This document shows positions 8,742 to 17,372 of a stretch of 57,101 nt of DNA, in pieces. The stretch lies in contig JALOAD010000022.1 of NCBI GenBank assembly GCA_023228995.1, positions 1 through 57,101 on the forward strand, written 5' to 3'. Position numbers and translations under genes: made by a program. Below the pieces are notes generated by a model. The model was not told where the DNA came from, searched no databases, and saw only the letters and a program-made list of their open reading frames with translations. Within the stretch, counting starts at the first letter, position 1. Each line of letters begins with the position of its first letter. The stretch is from JALOAD01 sp023228995 [NCBI: Candidatus Muiribacterium halophilum] (GTDB taxonomy: Bacteria > Muiribacteriota > Muiribacteriia > Muiribacteriales).

Positions 8742-9589
8742 ATACCTGCCTCCGAAAGAATATTTAAAGCAATTGTAAGAAATCTATTCCTTATAGCAGG
8801 TATTTTTTTAACAATTAATTCACCTTTAGAATAAATCTTAGCAACTTCATCAATATAAGGAATTTCGCCTATTATTCTAATATTATTTTTAGCACAATAT
8901 TCTTTAACTTTATTATCACCAAGATCTGATCTGTTAATTATGACAACGATTTTTTTACCCATTTGTCTAGTCATTCTAACAGCAACATCAAGATCATGCA
9001 GACCAAAAGGTGTAGGTTCAGTTACAAGCACAACAATATCAGCTTCCTTAACACTTGCAACCGCTGAACATGATGTTCCAGGAGGTGAATCAATAATATT
9101 TATCCTTTTATTACCTTCTAAACCTTCAAGAACTTTTTCAATGACTTTAGTAGTAAGGACCTGACCTATATCTAAAACTCCCCATCTAATAAAAATATTT
9201 TCAACTCTTCCTTTTTTTGTAACACCAATTCTCTTAGGAACCATTTTTATAGCATCTTCAGGACAAATTCTTTCACAAAGTCTACATGAATGACATATAT
9301 CACTAAAGAAAAGAGGTTTTCCATTAGTGTAAAATATAGAATTAAACTGGCATATATCACTACATTTTCCACAAGAATTACATTTTTCTTCAATAAGTTC
9401 TGGCATTCCAACTTCAACAACTTCTTCAATAATATTTTCAGGACCTAAAAAAATATGATCATTCGGCTCTTCAACATCACAGTCAAAAACACTTACCTTA
9501 TTTCCAATTTCGGAAAGAACATAAGCAACTGAAGTAGCCACAGTAGTCTTACCAGTACCACCCTTACCACTTGCTATAGCAATATTCAT
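8738..9589 (-). CDS. MinD-superfamily ATPase with two [4Fe-4S] ferredoxin motifs (paralogue)
   Basis: A 283-residue paralogue of the next gene, with the same order of parts: Walker [11 protein letters not shown] at residues 7-16, an inserted ferredoxin pair ([11 protein letters not shown] and [12 protein letters not shown]) and the DSPPGTSC segment. GGGAG precedes the ATG. Tandem copies of this type are typical of ORP-like clusters, where one copy each is thought to form a complex with the NifX-like protein. The 132 bases between this gene and the upstream ORP gene contain a dispersed repeat, so an additional promoter there cannot be excluded. Confidence 0.9.
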   Translation of the reverse strand: MNIAIASGKGGTGKTTVATSVAYVLSEIGNKVSVFDCDVEEPNDHIFLGPENIIEEVVEVGMPELIEEKCNSCGKCSDICQFNSIFYTNGKPLFFSDICHSCRLCERICPEDAIKMVPKRIGVTKKGRVENIFIRWGVLDIGQVLTTKVIEKVLEGLEGNKRINIIDSPPGTSCSAVASVKEADIVVLVTEPTPFGLHDLDVAVRMTRQMGKKIVVIINRSDLGDNKVKEYCAKNNIRIIGEIPYIDEVAKIYSKGELIVKKIPAIRNRFLTIALNILSEAGI

Positions 9590-9624
9590 ATATGATAATC
9601 TCCCTTCAATTCTTTAACCTTAAA

Positions 9625-9720
9625 AACCTGCGAATGGCGAATGAGTAAATAGTGAAATAGATTTAAAGCTTTTTATTTTTCCCACTTCACCCTTTCGCTC
9701 TCTCACTCTTTCCCCTATCT
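9625..9720. repeat. dispersed intergenic repeat (acctgcgaa...tttaaagct type)
   Basis: Begins with aaaaacctgcgaatggcgaa, contains 'tttaaagct' and ends in a C/T-rich run of 'cactttcgctc'-like words. A similar order of words occurs at 39299-39420 and in shortened form at 6593-6657. All copies lie between genes and none codes for protein. Confidence 0.55.
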
Positions 9721-9721
9721 T

Positions 9722-10084
9722 CTAAACCCAATGACCTTCTACATTTGAATTTCCAGTTTCTTTTAAATTGCCATTAGTGTAATCATCAATAGCATCCTTA
9801 ACAGTACCATTAGTTTTTAAAAACATTTTTATACCAGCAGCATTTAAAGCTCTAAAAGCATTAGGTCCAACATGACCAGTAATTACAATTTTAGCTCCAG
9901 TATCTACAACAGATTTAGCAGCTTGAACACCAGCACCCTGAGGAGCATTAAGAACCTGCATATTATCTACATAACTAAAAGTTTTTGTTTCAGTATCCCA
10001 AATTATATAACCTATAGCTCTTCCAAATCTAGCATCAATATTTGCATCTAAACTATTACCATGTGAAGTTATTGCGATTTTCAT
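9722..10084 (-). CDS. ORP/NifX-like dinitrogenase iron-molybdenum cofactor-binding family protein
   Basis: A small single-domain protein (120 residues) of the NifX/NafY/ORP superfamily, starting MKIAITSHGNSLDANIDARFGRA and containing the GAKIVITGHVGPNAFRAL stretch typical of these folds. Family members hold metal clusters; the Desulfovibrio orange protein carries a Mo-Cu sulfide cluster, but no cluster type can be read from this sequence. I place the start at 10084, because the upstream in-frame ATG at 10099 is itself part of the ribosome site (GGAGGAAATTAATATG). It begins one base after the stop of the DUF5320-like gene and is followed by the two ferredoxin-MinD ATPases. Confidence 0.88.
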   Translation of the reverse strand: MKIAITSHGNSLDANIDARFGRAIGYIIWDTETKTFSYVDNMQVLNAPQGAGVQAAKSVVDTGAKIVITGHVGPNAFRALNAAGIKMFLKTNGTVKDAIDDYTNGNLKETGNSNVEGHWV

Positions 10085-10085
10085 A

Positions 10086-10394
10086 TTAATTTCCTCCATG
10101 TATTTTTTCTATGGTTTCAATTCTCATACTTAATTCTTCTAATTTGTTTAATATAGCATCTGTATTATCAGAAACTGTATTTACAGGCTGAGCCATATCA
10201 TTTACAGGACCAACATAATCTTGAGCCCAATAATTTCTGCCTATTCCCATTCCCTGACCATATCTTACACCATAACCAGCTCCTCTTACAAATCCACCAC
10301 CACGATTAAATCCTAAACCTCTACCACCACCTCTTCTTCTGCTACCATCACAAAAATAACCACCTCTTACAAAATTACCATTCATATCGTACAT
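10086..10394 (-). CDS. small Gly/Arg-rich DUF5320-like protein
   Basis: A 102-residue protein. The first 60 residues are rich in Gly, Arg, Tyr and Asn (for example RRRGGGRGLGFNRGGG) and look disordered; the last 35 form a predicted coiled coil (ILNKLEELSMRIETIEKI). This matches the small DUF5320-type proteins often found beside NifX-like genes in anaerobes; their function is unknown. It is the first gene of the ORP-like operon, with AAGGAGGA six bases before the ATG, and the Fur box lies 24 bases upstream of the start. A second Met three codons in is a less likely start. Confidence 0.8.
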   Translation of the reverse strand: MYDMNGNFVRGGYFCDGSRRRGGGRGLGFNRGGGFVRGAGYGVRYGQGMGIGRNYWAQDYVGPVNDMAQPVNTVSDNTDAILNKLEELSMRIETIEKIHGGN

Positions 10395-10417
10395 ATCAAG
10401 TCCTCCTTAAAAGATAT

Positions 10418-10432
10418 TGATAATCATTATCA
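10418..10432. promoter_or_regulatory. Fur box, perfect 7-1-7 inverted repeat
   Basis: The sequence tgataatcattatca matches the Fur/PerR-family consensus TGATAATnATTATCA at every position, and the symmetry extends to 10416-10434. It sits immediately downstream of the predicted -10 of the ORP operon promoter, so a bound Fur-type protein would block initiation. A Fur-family gene is at the end of the same gene run. Confidence 0.85.
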
Positions 10433-10435
10433 ATT

Positions 10436-10464
10436 AAGTTAACCTAATTTTTTTACAATGTCAA
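10436..10464 (-). promoter_or_regulatory. sigma-70 type promoter of ORP-like operon
   Basis: On the minus strand, TTGACA (10459-10464), a 17-base spacer, then TAACTT (10436-10441). The -35 is perfect and the -10 weak. The predicted start of transcription falls inside the Fur box. Confidence 0.6.
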
Positions 10465-10498
10465 TAGTTTTTTTATTTAATATTTTACATTTTTTATT

Positions 10499-10526
10499 TT
10501 GACTTTAATCAACAATTTTATATAAT
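10499..10526 (+). promoter_or_regulatory. promoter with leaderless geometry
   Basis: TTGACT (10499-10504), 16 bases, TATAAT (10521-10526), then only six bases to the ATG at 10533. Transcription would start at or next to the A of the ATG, leaving no room for a ribosome binding site. Confidence 0.6.
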
Positions 10527-10532
10527 TTATAT

Positions 10533-10907
10533 ATGAATTATTTAATAAAGTTAATTTATATAATCAATAAAGGAAAATTCATTATTGCGGGAATATTTAT
10601 ATTTATATTCTTGATAATTTTCATAATTTCAAATAAAAAGGATTTTATAGTAGAAAAAAATAATTATTCACAACAACAATCTATTGAAAGCAATTGTATG
10701 GCAAATCGGAAAATCCTTGAAGCATCAATAGAAATGTATATTATGGATCAGAATATTAATGAAGAAAAATTTAATATAATCCGCAAAGTATCAGAAATGT
10801 CGTTTTTAAAAGATTATCTTTATAAAGGTGAAATTCCAAAATGTCTTTCTGGCGGAGAATATATTATAGAAAACAAAAAAATAAAATGTACTATTCATGG
10901 ATATTAA
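10533..10907 (+). CDS. membrane-anchored protein with pseudopilin-like C-terminal domain
   Basis: A 124-residue protein. One hydrophobic segment (about 15-33) is followed by a soluble part with the pattern NCMANRKILEASIEMY near the middle and PKCLSGGEY...KCTIHGY at the end. This 'C..N.R.I..A...Y ... C..GG.Y ... C..HG' layout is common at the C-termini of type II secretion-like pseudopilins, where the cysteines may pair. The usual prepilin cleavage motif with Glu at +5 is missing, so it may be anchored rather than assembled. The predicted promoter suggests a leaderless mRNA. The gene is convergent with the FMN-binding protein gene, their ends overlapping by four bases. Confidence 0.7.
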   Translation: MNYLIKLIYIINKGKFIIAGIFIFIFLIIFIISNKKDFIVEKNNYSQQQSIESNCMANRKILEASIEMYIMDQNINEEKFNIIRKVSEMSFLKDYLYKGEIPKCLSGGEYIIENKKIKCTIHGY

Positions 10908-11407
10908 TCTAATTTTATTTTTTGAATGATTTTTTTTGCTTCAATTAATGTATTTTGAACATTTTTTATAATTGAATTGGAAGTTATTGTTGCACCACTT
11001 ATTGAATCAACTTCTATATTTAATTTATTTTCTTTAATTAAAGGTTTTTTACCAATAAAACTATCAAAAAATCCAAATGCACTCATAAAATTTATATAAT
11101 CAGGAGTATCATCAGATTTTACAAGTAAAAGTTTATCAATTACTAATTCACTATCTATTGCAAATATAACATCTGTATTGCCTTGATAACCCTTCTCTTT
11201 TGAAAAATAAGATGTAAGAAAAATAAAAAAATCTTTTTTATCTTTTACAAAATGACCAATTTCAATTTTATTTACTTTATAAATTTTAAAGTCTGAAGAT
11301 ATTTTTGAACATTGTTTTTTAAAATCCACTCTGTTATTTTTTTCATCAGCTTGTATAAATAAAAACAATCCAATTATCAATATCAAAATCAAATTAACTT
11401 TTTTCAT
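10904..11407 (-). CDS. exported FMN-binding domain protein (RnfG/NqrC-like)
   Basis: A 167-residue protein with an N-terminal signal peptide or anchor (NLILILIIGLFLFIQA). The C-terminal part carries SGATITS at 137-143, the signature of periplasmic FMN-binding domains such as NqrC and RnfG. In those proteins FMN is linked through a phosphoester to the last Thr of the S-G-A-x-x-T pattern, here Thr142, by the ApbE transferase. The rest of the domain (GYQGNTDVIFAID...) also fits. It stands alone, without other rnf or nqr genes in the window. Probable role: extracytoplasmic one-electron carrier; the partner is unknown. Confidence 0.8.
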   Translation of the reverse strand: MKKVNLILILIIGLFLFIQADEKNNRVDFKKQCSKISSDFKIYKVNKIEIGHFVKDKKDFFIFLTSYFSKEKGYQGNTDVIFAIDSELVIDKLLLVKSDDTPDYINFMSAFGFFDSFIGKKPLIKENKLNIEVDSISGATITSNSIIKNVQNTLIEAKKIIQKIKLD

Positions 11408-11432
11408 AATTTCACCCCTATGCTCTTATCTT

Positions 11433-12617
11433 TCACTCGCTTTTATACTTTCTTTTAAATATTATTTTACCTTTTTTGTTAATATACATCATTTCATTTG
11501 AATCAATAACTTTTGCAATATCTTTTTCAAAAGGAAATGCAGTATCAAAAATTGGTTTTATTACTTTTTTACCAGCTCTATCCATATAGCCATATTTAAC
11601 AGAATTCCTAACAACAGAACTATAAACACTTAAATCCTGTGAAAATCTCATTAATATAATAGAAGTATCAAAATCAATTATTACAGGAATAATGTCTTTT
11701 TTATTAACAATTTTTTTTTCTCCAAAAAAATCTATACTACCTGAATATAACTTTTTAAGAAATCTGTATTCATTAACATGACCAGCATAAAAATCTTTTG
11801 AATCTTCAATAAAAGGCATAATATGAAAATCACCATTTTGCTTTATATAACCCCATTTTCCGCCATATCGCACAGCTGCCATTCCTTCAAAAAATGGCAT
11901 TGCAACTTCAAATTGCGGATTTATCACAAATTCACCAGCTTTATTTATAAAACCCCATTTCCCTTTATAATTAACACAAGCTAACCCATCAATAAACTGG
12001 CTTGCTCCAAAATATTCAAACCCAGGTAATGATAAAATAGTTTTGCCATCGTTATTTAAATATTTATAACAACTATCACCTTCATCAAATACCAAAACAA
12101 TATCATCATTAAAATTCCCACAATGAAAATATGATTTTTGAAATAATATTTTAAAGTCTTTATCAATAAAATTCCAACCATTACCATTTTCTGAAACTGC
12201 ACAAAAACCATTTTTGAAATCTTTAGCAGCTATATATTCTCCACCACATATATTTCCGTCTAAATCAATAAAAGTCCAGTAATTTGATTGCATTGGAAGT
12301 ACTTTTGCATAACCATTTGAAAAATTACCAGCACTTCTAAATTTTTTATCTTTCCATATTTGAACATTTGATTTATCAATAAAAATCCAACTCCCATCGC
12401 TTTTTTTTACAGGACATAAACCATTTACAAAATTCCCAGTTTCAATATATTGAGCTTTTATATGAACATTTCCAAATGTATCAATAAATCCAAATTTCCC
12501 ATTTTCTATAAATGGTTTTAGAAAATATTGATCAGGAACTATTACTCTTGAATGAGCAAATATCATTATTGATAATAAAAAAAACAGTATAATCGTTAAA
12601 ATTTTTGTGAAATTCAA
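11433..12617 (-). CDS. WG-repeat protein, exported
   Basis: A 394-residue protein with an N-terminal hydrophobic signal (ILTIILFFLLSIMIFA). The body consists of repeated units of the type 'GkWGFIDkxGefvI.pqFe.a.pF.eGlA.V', clearest at residues about 215-275 (KWGFINKAGEFVINPQF, KWGYIKQNGDFHIMPF) and in weaker form from residue 37 onward. WG repeats form beta-rich surface structures of unknown role, frequent in Bacteroidetes, Leptospira and candidate phyla. A 25-base gap separates it from the FMN-binding protein gene, so the two may be cotranscribed. Confidence 0.85.
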   Translation of the reverse strand: MNFTKILTIILFFLLSIMIFAHSRVIVPDQYFLKPFIENGKFGFIDTFGNVHIKAQYIETGNFVNGLCPVKKSDGSWIFIDKSNVQIWKDKKFRSAGNFSNGYAKVLPMQSNYWTFIDLDGNICGGEYIAAKDFKNGFCAVSENGNGWNFIDKDFKILFQKSYFHCGNFNDDIVLVFDEGDSCYKYLNNDGKTILSLPGFEYFGASQFIDGLACVNYKGKWGFINKAGEFVINPQFEVAMPFFEGMAAVRYGGKWGYIKQNGDFHIMPFIEDSKDFYAGHVNEYRFLKKLYSGSIDFFGEKKIVNKKDIIPVIIDFDTSIILMRFSQDLSVYSSVVRNSVKYGYMDRAGKKVIKPIFDTAFPFEKDIAKVIDSNEMMYINKKGKIIFKRKYKSE

Positions 12618-12711
12618 ATAAATCTCCTTTTTTTATTATATTTTACAAGAAATTTGAATAAAATTCATCATTATTAAAAAATTTAATTAATCTTACAATT
12701 GAATCCTATCA

Positions 12712-13368
12712 TTAAATAGTTTTATTCCTGAACAAATCTGAGAGAATTTTTTTAAAATTATTTATTTCATCAAAAATTTCTCTGAATTCTTTTTCGAAAA
12801 TATAACCTTTATCCATAGAAAGATTAAAAAGAACCTGCATTGAATCCAGTAAATCATTGATTTCTTTAAAATAAAATGCTGAAATATTTTTTTCGTCAAT
12901 ATTAATTAATTTTTCTGAAATTTCGTTTATAGTAATACTTAATCTTCTTGAAAAAAGAAAATCTCCCTTACCAGCAATATGAATAACAAAGTAAAGAGAT
13001 CTTTCCTCAATAGCAAACCATTTAACATAAAGACGGGATTCAGACTTTAATTGATTTTTTAATCTTTTGTCATAACCAGAAATATCTCTCCATCTTTTTA
13101 ATCTCGGAACAAGCATAGAAACAATCATCTCAGCTTTCGTGTATGGATAATCTTTCATTACACTAAATATCAAAGAAGAACTTTTTATAATTTCCTGCAT
13201 TGTAATATTTTCAGAAGTGAATTTACCATTTAAATAGCATAATCTGCAATAATCGTGATTAAGAGTGTTATCTAAATTAGTTCCGCAAAAATCTTTATGC
13301 ACAAGAGGAAGTGAACAACTCTGACATAATGGATTCCAATCATTATCCATAAAAATATCGTCAAACAT
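12712..13368 (-). CDS. protein with N-terminal putative zinc-ribbon domain
   Basis: A 218-residue protein. Residues 15-50 show the layout of the 'putative zinc ribbon' family: CQSC (Cys15, Cys18), Cys28, then YCRLCYLNGKF (Cys41, Cys44). The remaining 160 residues are Lys/Glu-rich and predicted helical, with no motif I recognise. It has no obvious operon partner: the gaps are 94 bases to the WG-repeat gene and 121 to the small ORF. A metal-binding cytosolic protein is the most that can be said. Confidence 0.65.
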   Translation of the reverse strand: MFDDIFMDNDWNPLCQSCSLPLVHKDFCGTNLDNTLNHDYCRLCYLNGKFTSENITMQEIIKSSSLIFSVMKDYPYTKAEMIVSMLVPRLKRWRDISGYDKRLKNQLKSESRLYVKWFAIEERSLYFVIHIAGKGDFLFSRRLSITINEISEKLINIDEKNISAFYFKEINDLLDSMQVLFNLSMDKGYIFEKEFREIFDEINNFKKILSDLFRNKTI

Positions 13369-13489
13369 AAAAACTCCAAATAAAAAAAAACAGTATAATA
13401 CTATTTTATTTGATTTTTATATAAATAACCACATTTTTTTTAAAACCTAAATTGAATTTTATGAAATATATGAATAAGCAGAATAAAAA

Positions 13490-13624
13490 TCAGCTTTTTT
13501 GTGTAAAATCACCTTGTTTCTGACCTTTTTTAATTTTAACTTCCTGACAAGGATTTTTAATAACTTCTCTTATTTCATCGATTTTATCACATTCAGTATT
13601 TACTGGTAATCGATACTTTTTCAT
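13490..13624 (-). CDS. possible small protein, 44 residues
   Basis: A short frame from the ATG at 13624, chosen because CGAGGT lies six bases upstream (13631-13636); the open frame extends further but without a ribosome site. The product is hydrophilic and Lys-rich (MKKYRLPVNTECDKIDEIRE...) with two cysteines and no membrane segment. I do not recognise it. The ribosome site and amino acid composition favour a real gene, but the length leaves doubt. Confidence 0.4.
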   Translation of the reverse strand: MKKYRLPVNTECDKIDEIREVIKNPCQEVKIKKGQKQGDFTQKS

Positions 13625-13767
13625 AATAATACCTCGTTTAAATACTATATTTATACTCACCAGTATATTTTTATTATTTATTAAAATTATTCCAATATTA
13701 AACATAAATAAAATAAGGAATCAGTTGAATTGTAATGCCAAAATCATGAATTGTCAACCGGTTTGTT

Positions 13768-14145
13768 TTAAAGACTTAAAACTCGATTAATTGCTTTTAA
13801 GATAATATCCATATCCAAAACAGGTTTGTAAATAATATCTTCTGGTTTCATACCAATTCCTAAAAGAGATTTATTGTAAAAATTAGTAATAGAACCTGTA
13901 TAAATAATAAATCTAATACTATTATTAAGACCATGAGCTTTAATAATAAATTCATCTCCATCCATTCCAGGAAGTCTAATATCTATTATACCAGCATCGA
14001 CAATTTCTTTTGAAACTATTTCCAAAGCTTGTTCTGCATTAGAACAAGGGTAAATAACAAAACCTTCATCTTCAAGAAAAGATGCAAGAGTATTTAATAT
14101 TATTTCATCATCATCAACCACAAGAAGTTTTAAATTTTTCTTCAA
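13768..14145 (-). CDS. single-domain response regulator
   Basis: A 125-residue receiver domain without output domain. The acidic pocket Asp11-Asp13, the phosphoacceptor Asp55 (IIDIRLPG), the conserved Thr (IIYTG) and Lys (IYKPV) are all present, so it should be phosphorylatable. It lies just downstream of the decayed histidine kinase, whose H-box is missing, so its original partner is probably lost. It may now be served by another kinase. Confidence 0.85.
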   Translation of the reverse strand: MKKNLKLLVVDDDEIILNTLASFLEDEGFVIYPCSNAEQALEIVSKEIVDAGIIDIRLPGMDGDEFIIKAHGLNNSIRFIIYTGSITNFYNKSLLGIGMKPEDIIYKPVLDMDIILKAINRVLSL

Positions 14146-14206
14146 ACTCTCTCCAAAAAATTTATTAATTAGCTTTTTAATATATTAACCTATATTTCTT
14201 GAAAAA

Positions 14207-15889
14207 TCAACCTTTATATAAATCAAGTTCTATAAAAAATTCAGTACCATATTTTTCCTCTGACTCAAACCAAATTTTGCCATTATGATTATTATTAACT
14301 ATAAAATAAGATACAGAAAGACCCAAACCAGTTCCTTCGCCAACATCCTTAGAAGTAAAAAAAGGTTCAAATATTCTTTTTTTCACTTTATCAGGAATAA
14401 TTGGACCATTATTTTTAATACCAATTCTAACTTTATCTTTTGCAGAATAAACCTTTATAGTTATTTCCGGAGAGTTTATTTTGTCTTTATAAAGTGCATA
14501 AGCTGCATTTTTTAATATATTAAGTATTACCTGTTCAATCTCAGGAGCAATACACAAAATCGTTAAATTATGTTGTAAATATATTTTATTAATTTTAATA
14601 TGTTTAAAATCAAACTTTTTCTTTAAATCATAATCATTTAAAGCTAATTCAACTGTATTATCAATAATATTATTGACATTTTCAATTGTTTTTTCTCTAT
14701 TTGAAGCCCGACTAAAATCAAGCATATTTCTAACTATTTGAGCAGCTCTGTTAGCAGAATGTTTTATTCCATCAAGAAATTTAAGAATTTTTCTTTCTTT
14801 AATATATTCATCCATTTTTAATTTAGTAGTAATATCCTCAAGTATTACAAAAATATAAATTTCATCAGAAATCACAATTTTTGAAAGAAGAATTTTTGTA
14901 TAAAATTCTGTTTTATCTTTTTTAATATGAACCCATTCAAATTCTTCTTTACCAAATTCATAAAGATTGTTAAAATGTATTTTTAATTTTTCATCAGAAA
15001 ACATACCATTTGGCTGATATTCAGGTGAAAATTCAAGCGGACTTTTATTAAGAAGCATTTCAGCACTTTCAAAACCAAATATTTCAAGAACTCTTTTATT
15101 ACAATCAACAAAACCATTTTTTTCAGTTATAAGCATAAAACCTTGATTAGAATTTTCATATATAGCACGGAATTTTTTCTCACTTTCAGATAATAATTTT
15201 TCTTTTTCAATAGCATTTTTTTCAAGTCTCAATAAATTAAAACCATAAAATCCTGAAATAAACACAAAAAAAAACAATTAGAGAAAACCCCAATTCTATA
15301 TCTTTTTTAATAATAGAAGCAATCTCCAAATTTATATCATCAAGATATTCTCCAGTTCCAATCAAAATTCCCTTTGGAGCATACAATCTTATATATGAAA
15401 GTTTTTCTCCATATTTTTCATTATTATCAAATACTTGCCATTTATAAGTTGTAAAACCTTCATCATTTTGATTTACAATGTCAAAAAATTCTCTAAACAT
15501 ATATTTACCATTAGCATCCTGATAATCATACAAATTCTTATTACTAAATTCATAAATATATGGATGAGCAATTATTTCAGATTTGAGATTTGTAATCCAA
15601 AAATAATTTTTATTATCTTTACCATATCTAAATTTTTCAATAAACTTATTAATATTAATCCAAGCTTTTTCTTCTGTAATAAAACCATTATAGACATTTT
15701 ATTATATCTGATCAATAAAATAAAAAGCTAAATCAGTGGTATCTTTAATAGAATTTTTTTTCTGCTCCATATAAGAAACTTTTATTTTTGGAAAAAGTAA
15801 ATATCTCGAATATGAAAAAATAAAAATAATACCTAAAATAAGTGGAATAAAAAAAATAATATAAATCTTTTAAATAATTTGTTTTTCAT
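14207..15889 (-). pseudogene. decayed Cache-PAS sensor histidine kinase
   Basis: Pieces of one kinase gene lie in order on the minus strand. An ATG at 15889 opens a membrane segment that meets a stop after 18 codons; one extra base in the A8 run at 15849-15856 would restore the frame. A Cache-like sensor part (YFWITN...HPYIYEF...LYDYQDANGKYMFREFF) follows, but two consecutive TAA stops sit at 15699-15704. A second frame break lies at the A9 run 15266-15274. The remaining frame (14207-15277) has PAS and HATPase parts, but the usual H-box segment (AHEINNP type) between PAS and the KFLDGIKHSANRAAQIV helix is absent, and the ATPase box reads NNGPI instead of DNGPG. Both homopolymer breaks could be sequencing errors; the missing H-box and double stop argue for true decay. 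Confidence 0.75.
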
Positions 15890-15942
15890 TAATTTTATAT
15901 TATATAATATTACAAGTAATTACAAAAAAAACAGGAATATAA

Positions 15943-17148
15943 ATGTATAATTTCAATAAAATAAAATTCCATTTATCAACATTTTCAATATCATTATTAG
16001 TAATATTAATATTAAATTTAAACCCAATAACAATATACACACAAAATATAAACAAAAATATTACAGACATAATAAAAACTTACAGCATAGCCAGCCTTCA
16101 AGTAATATCAATAAATAAAGATCAAATAATATACAAAGAAAGTTATGGGAAAAAAAATATTGAATCCAATATAAACACAGACTGCAACACATTATATAGA
16201 GTAGCATCCTTATCAAAATTATTCACAACACTCGGAATATTAAAACTAATTGATAAAGAAAAATTAACATTAGAAGATGATATAAGCCAATATTTTGACC
16301 AAAAAATTAGAAATCCATATTTTCCAGAAATACCAATACAAATAAAACATTTATTAACACATACATCAGGAATAATCGAATCAAACGGACCATATAAACA
16401 TTTCATAAAAAATATTTATCAAAAAGGAAGCATATCAATAACAGATTATATAACACCAAAATCACCATATTACACAAAAAATATATGGAAAAACAAAACA
16501 TCAACATTTAATTATTCAAATTACACATATGGATTACTTGCAACAATAATTGAAAAAATAAGCAAACAGAATTTTGATAATTTCATAGAAGAAAACATAT
16601 TAAAACCACTAAAAATAGAAGGAAATTTCAACATACAAAAAATAAAAAACAAGCAAAATATAGGAATATTATATAAATGGACACAAAACACACACAAACC
16701 AATACTAGATACACCCGAAATGCTTAATAACACAAATAATACAGTAGAAGATTATATAACAGGAACAAATGCATTAATTTTTTCACCACAAGGCGGATTA
16801 AGAACAAATATAACAGGATTAGGCAATTTATTAAAAGCATTAATACAACAAAACAATAAACTATTATCAGCAAAAACATTCCAAACACTCCACACAACAG
16901 CATGGAAAAATCCAAACATGAAAGGAATATACAAAGAAAAAGCAGCAGGAATACACATAACCGAAGAACTCATAAAAAACGAAAGATTATACGGACATTC
17001 AGGAGAATCCTTTGGCATGACAAGCTGTTTATATTATTCAATAGAAAAACAAAAAGGATTTGCTTTTATAGTAATAGGCGGAAATTACAAAACAGGGAAA
17101 TCTGGTTTTTATGAACACGAAGAAAAGCTAGCAGAATTACTCTTTTAG
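15943..17148 (+). CDS. serine hydrolase of the beta-lactamase/penicillin-binding fold
   Basis: A 401-residue protein of the AmpC/class C-like superfamily (esterases, D-aminopeptidases, PBP-like proteins). An N-terminal signal anchor (SISLLVILILNL) targets it across the membrane. The three catalytic motifs are present: SLSK at 89-92 (nucleophile Ser89, Lys92), YSN at 191-193 and HSG near the C-terminus (YGHSGES). Length is typical. Substrate cannot be deduced; most such stand-alone proteins are not antibiotic resistance enzymes. The coding strand is strikingly rich in A and in aca/ata/aaa codons compared with neighbours, a possible sign of separate origin. The stop lies six bases before an inverted-repeat element end at 17155. 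Confidence 0.85.
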   Translation: MYNFNKIKFHLSTFSISLLVILILNLNPITIYTQNINKNITDIIKTYSIASLQVISINKDQIIYKESYGKKNIESNINTDCNTLYRVASLSKLFTTLGILKLIDKEKLTLEDDISQYFDQKIRNPYFPEIPIQIKHLLTHTSGIIESNGPYKHFIKNIYQKGSISITDYITPKSPYYTKNIWKNKTSTFNYSNYTYGLLATIIEKISKQNFDNFIEENILKPLKIEGNFNIQKIKNKQNIGILYKWTQNTHKPILDTPEMLNNTNNTVEDYITGTNALIFSPQGGLRTNITGLGNLLKALIQQNNKLLSAKTFQTLHTTAWKNPNMKGIYKEKAAGIHITEELIKNERLYGHSGESFGMTSCLYYSIEKQKGFAFIVIGGNYKTGKSGFYEHEEKLAELLF

Positions 17149-17154
17149 AAAACA

Positions 17155-17180
17155 TTGGGGTCAGGTCTTCGGAATTCGAG
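17155..17180 (+). repeat. left terminal inverted repeat of TTGGGGTCAGG family
   Basis: Starts TTGGGGTCAGGTCTTCGGAA, six bases after the stop of the serine hydrolase gene. It matches the inverted copy at 18892-18917 in 25 of 26 bases, and the ends of the 47430-47615 element almost as well. Confidence 0.85.
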
Positions 17181-17372
17181 TTTTGTTGAAAAACTCTCTA
17201 TAATCATTACTATTTATCTGGGTCCTTCCTCGGAAAAGTTTTCCAAATTGAAATTCAAAGCGATTTAGCAATTTGGCATCCTTCTTTTCCTCAGTGCCCA
17301 TGTTTATTATTACCTTATTTCATGATTTTATTCCTAAATGAGTTTTTCAAAATCCCCTTAGTTATAGTTTTT

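Noticed and set aside
15435-15731. Plus-strand open frame of 98 codons opposite the decayed kinase
   Set aside because: The minus strand carries a clear Cache-domain remnant here; the plus frame is Ile/Phe/Lys-rich as expected from AT-rich antisense.
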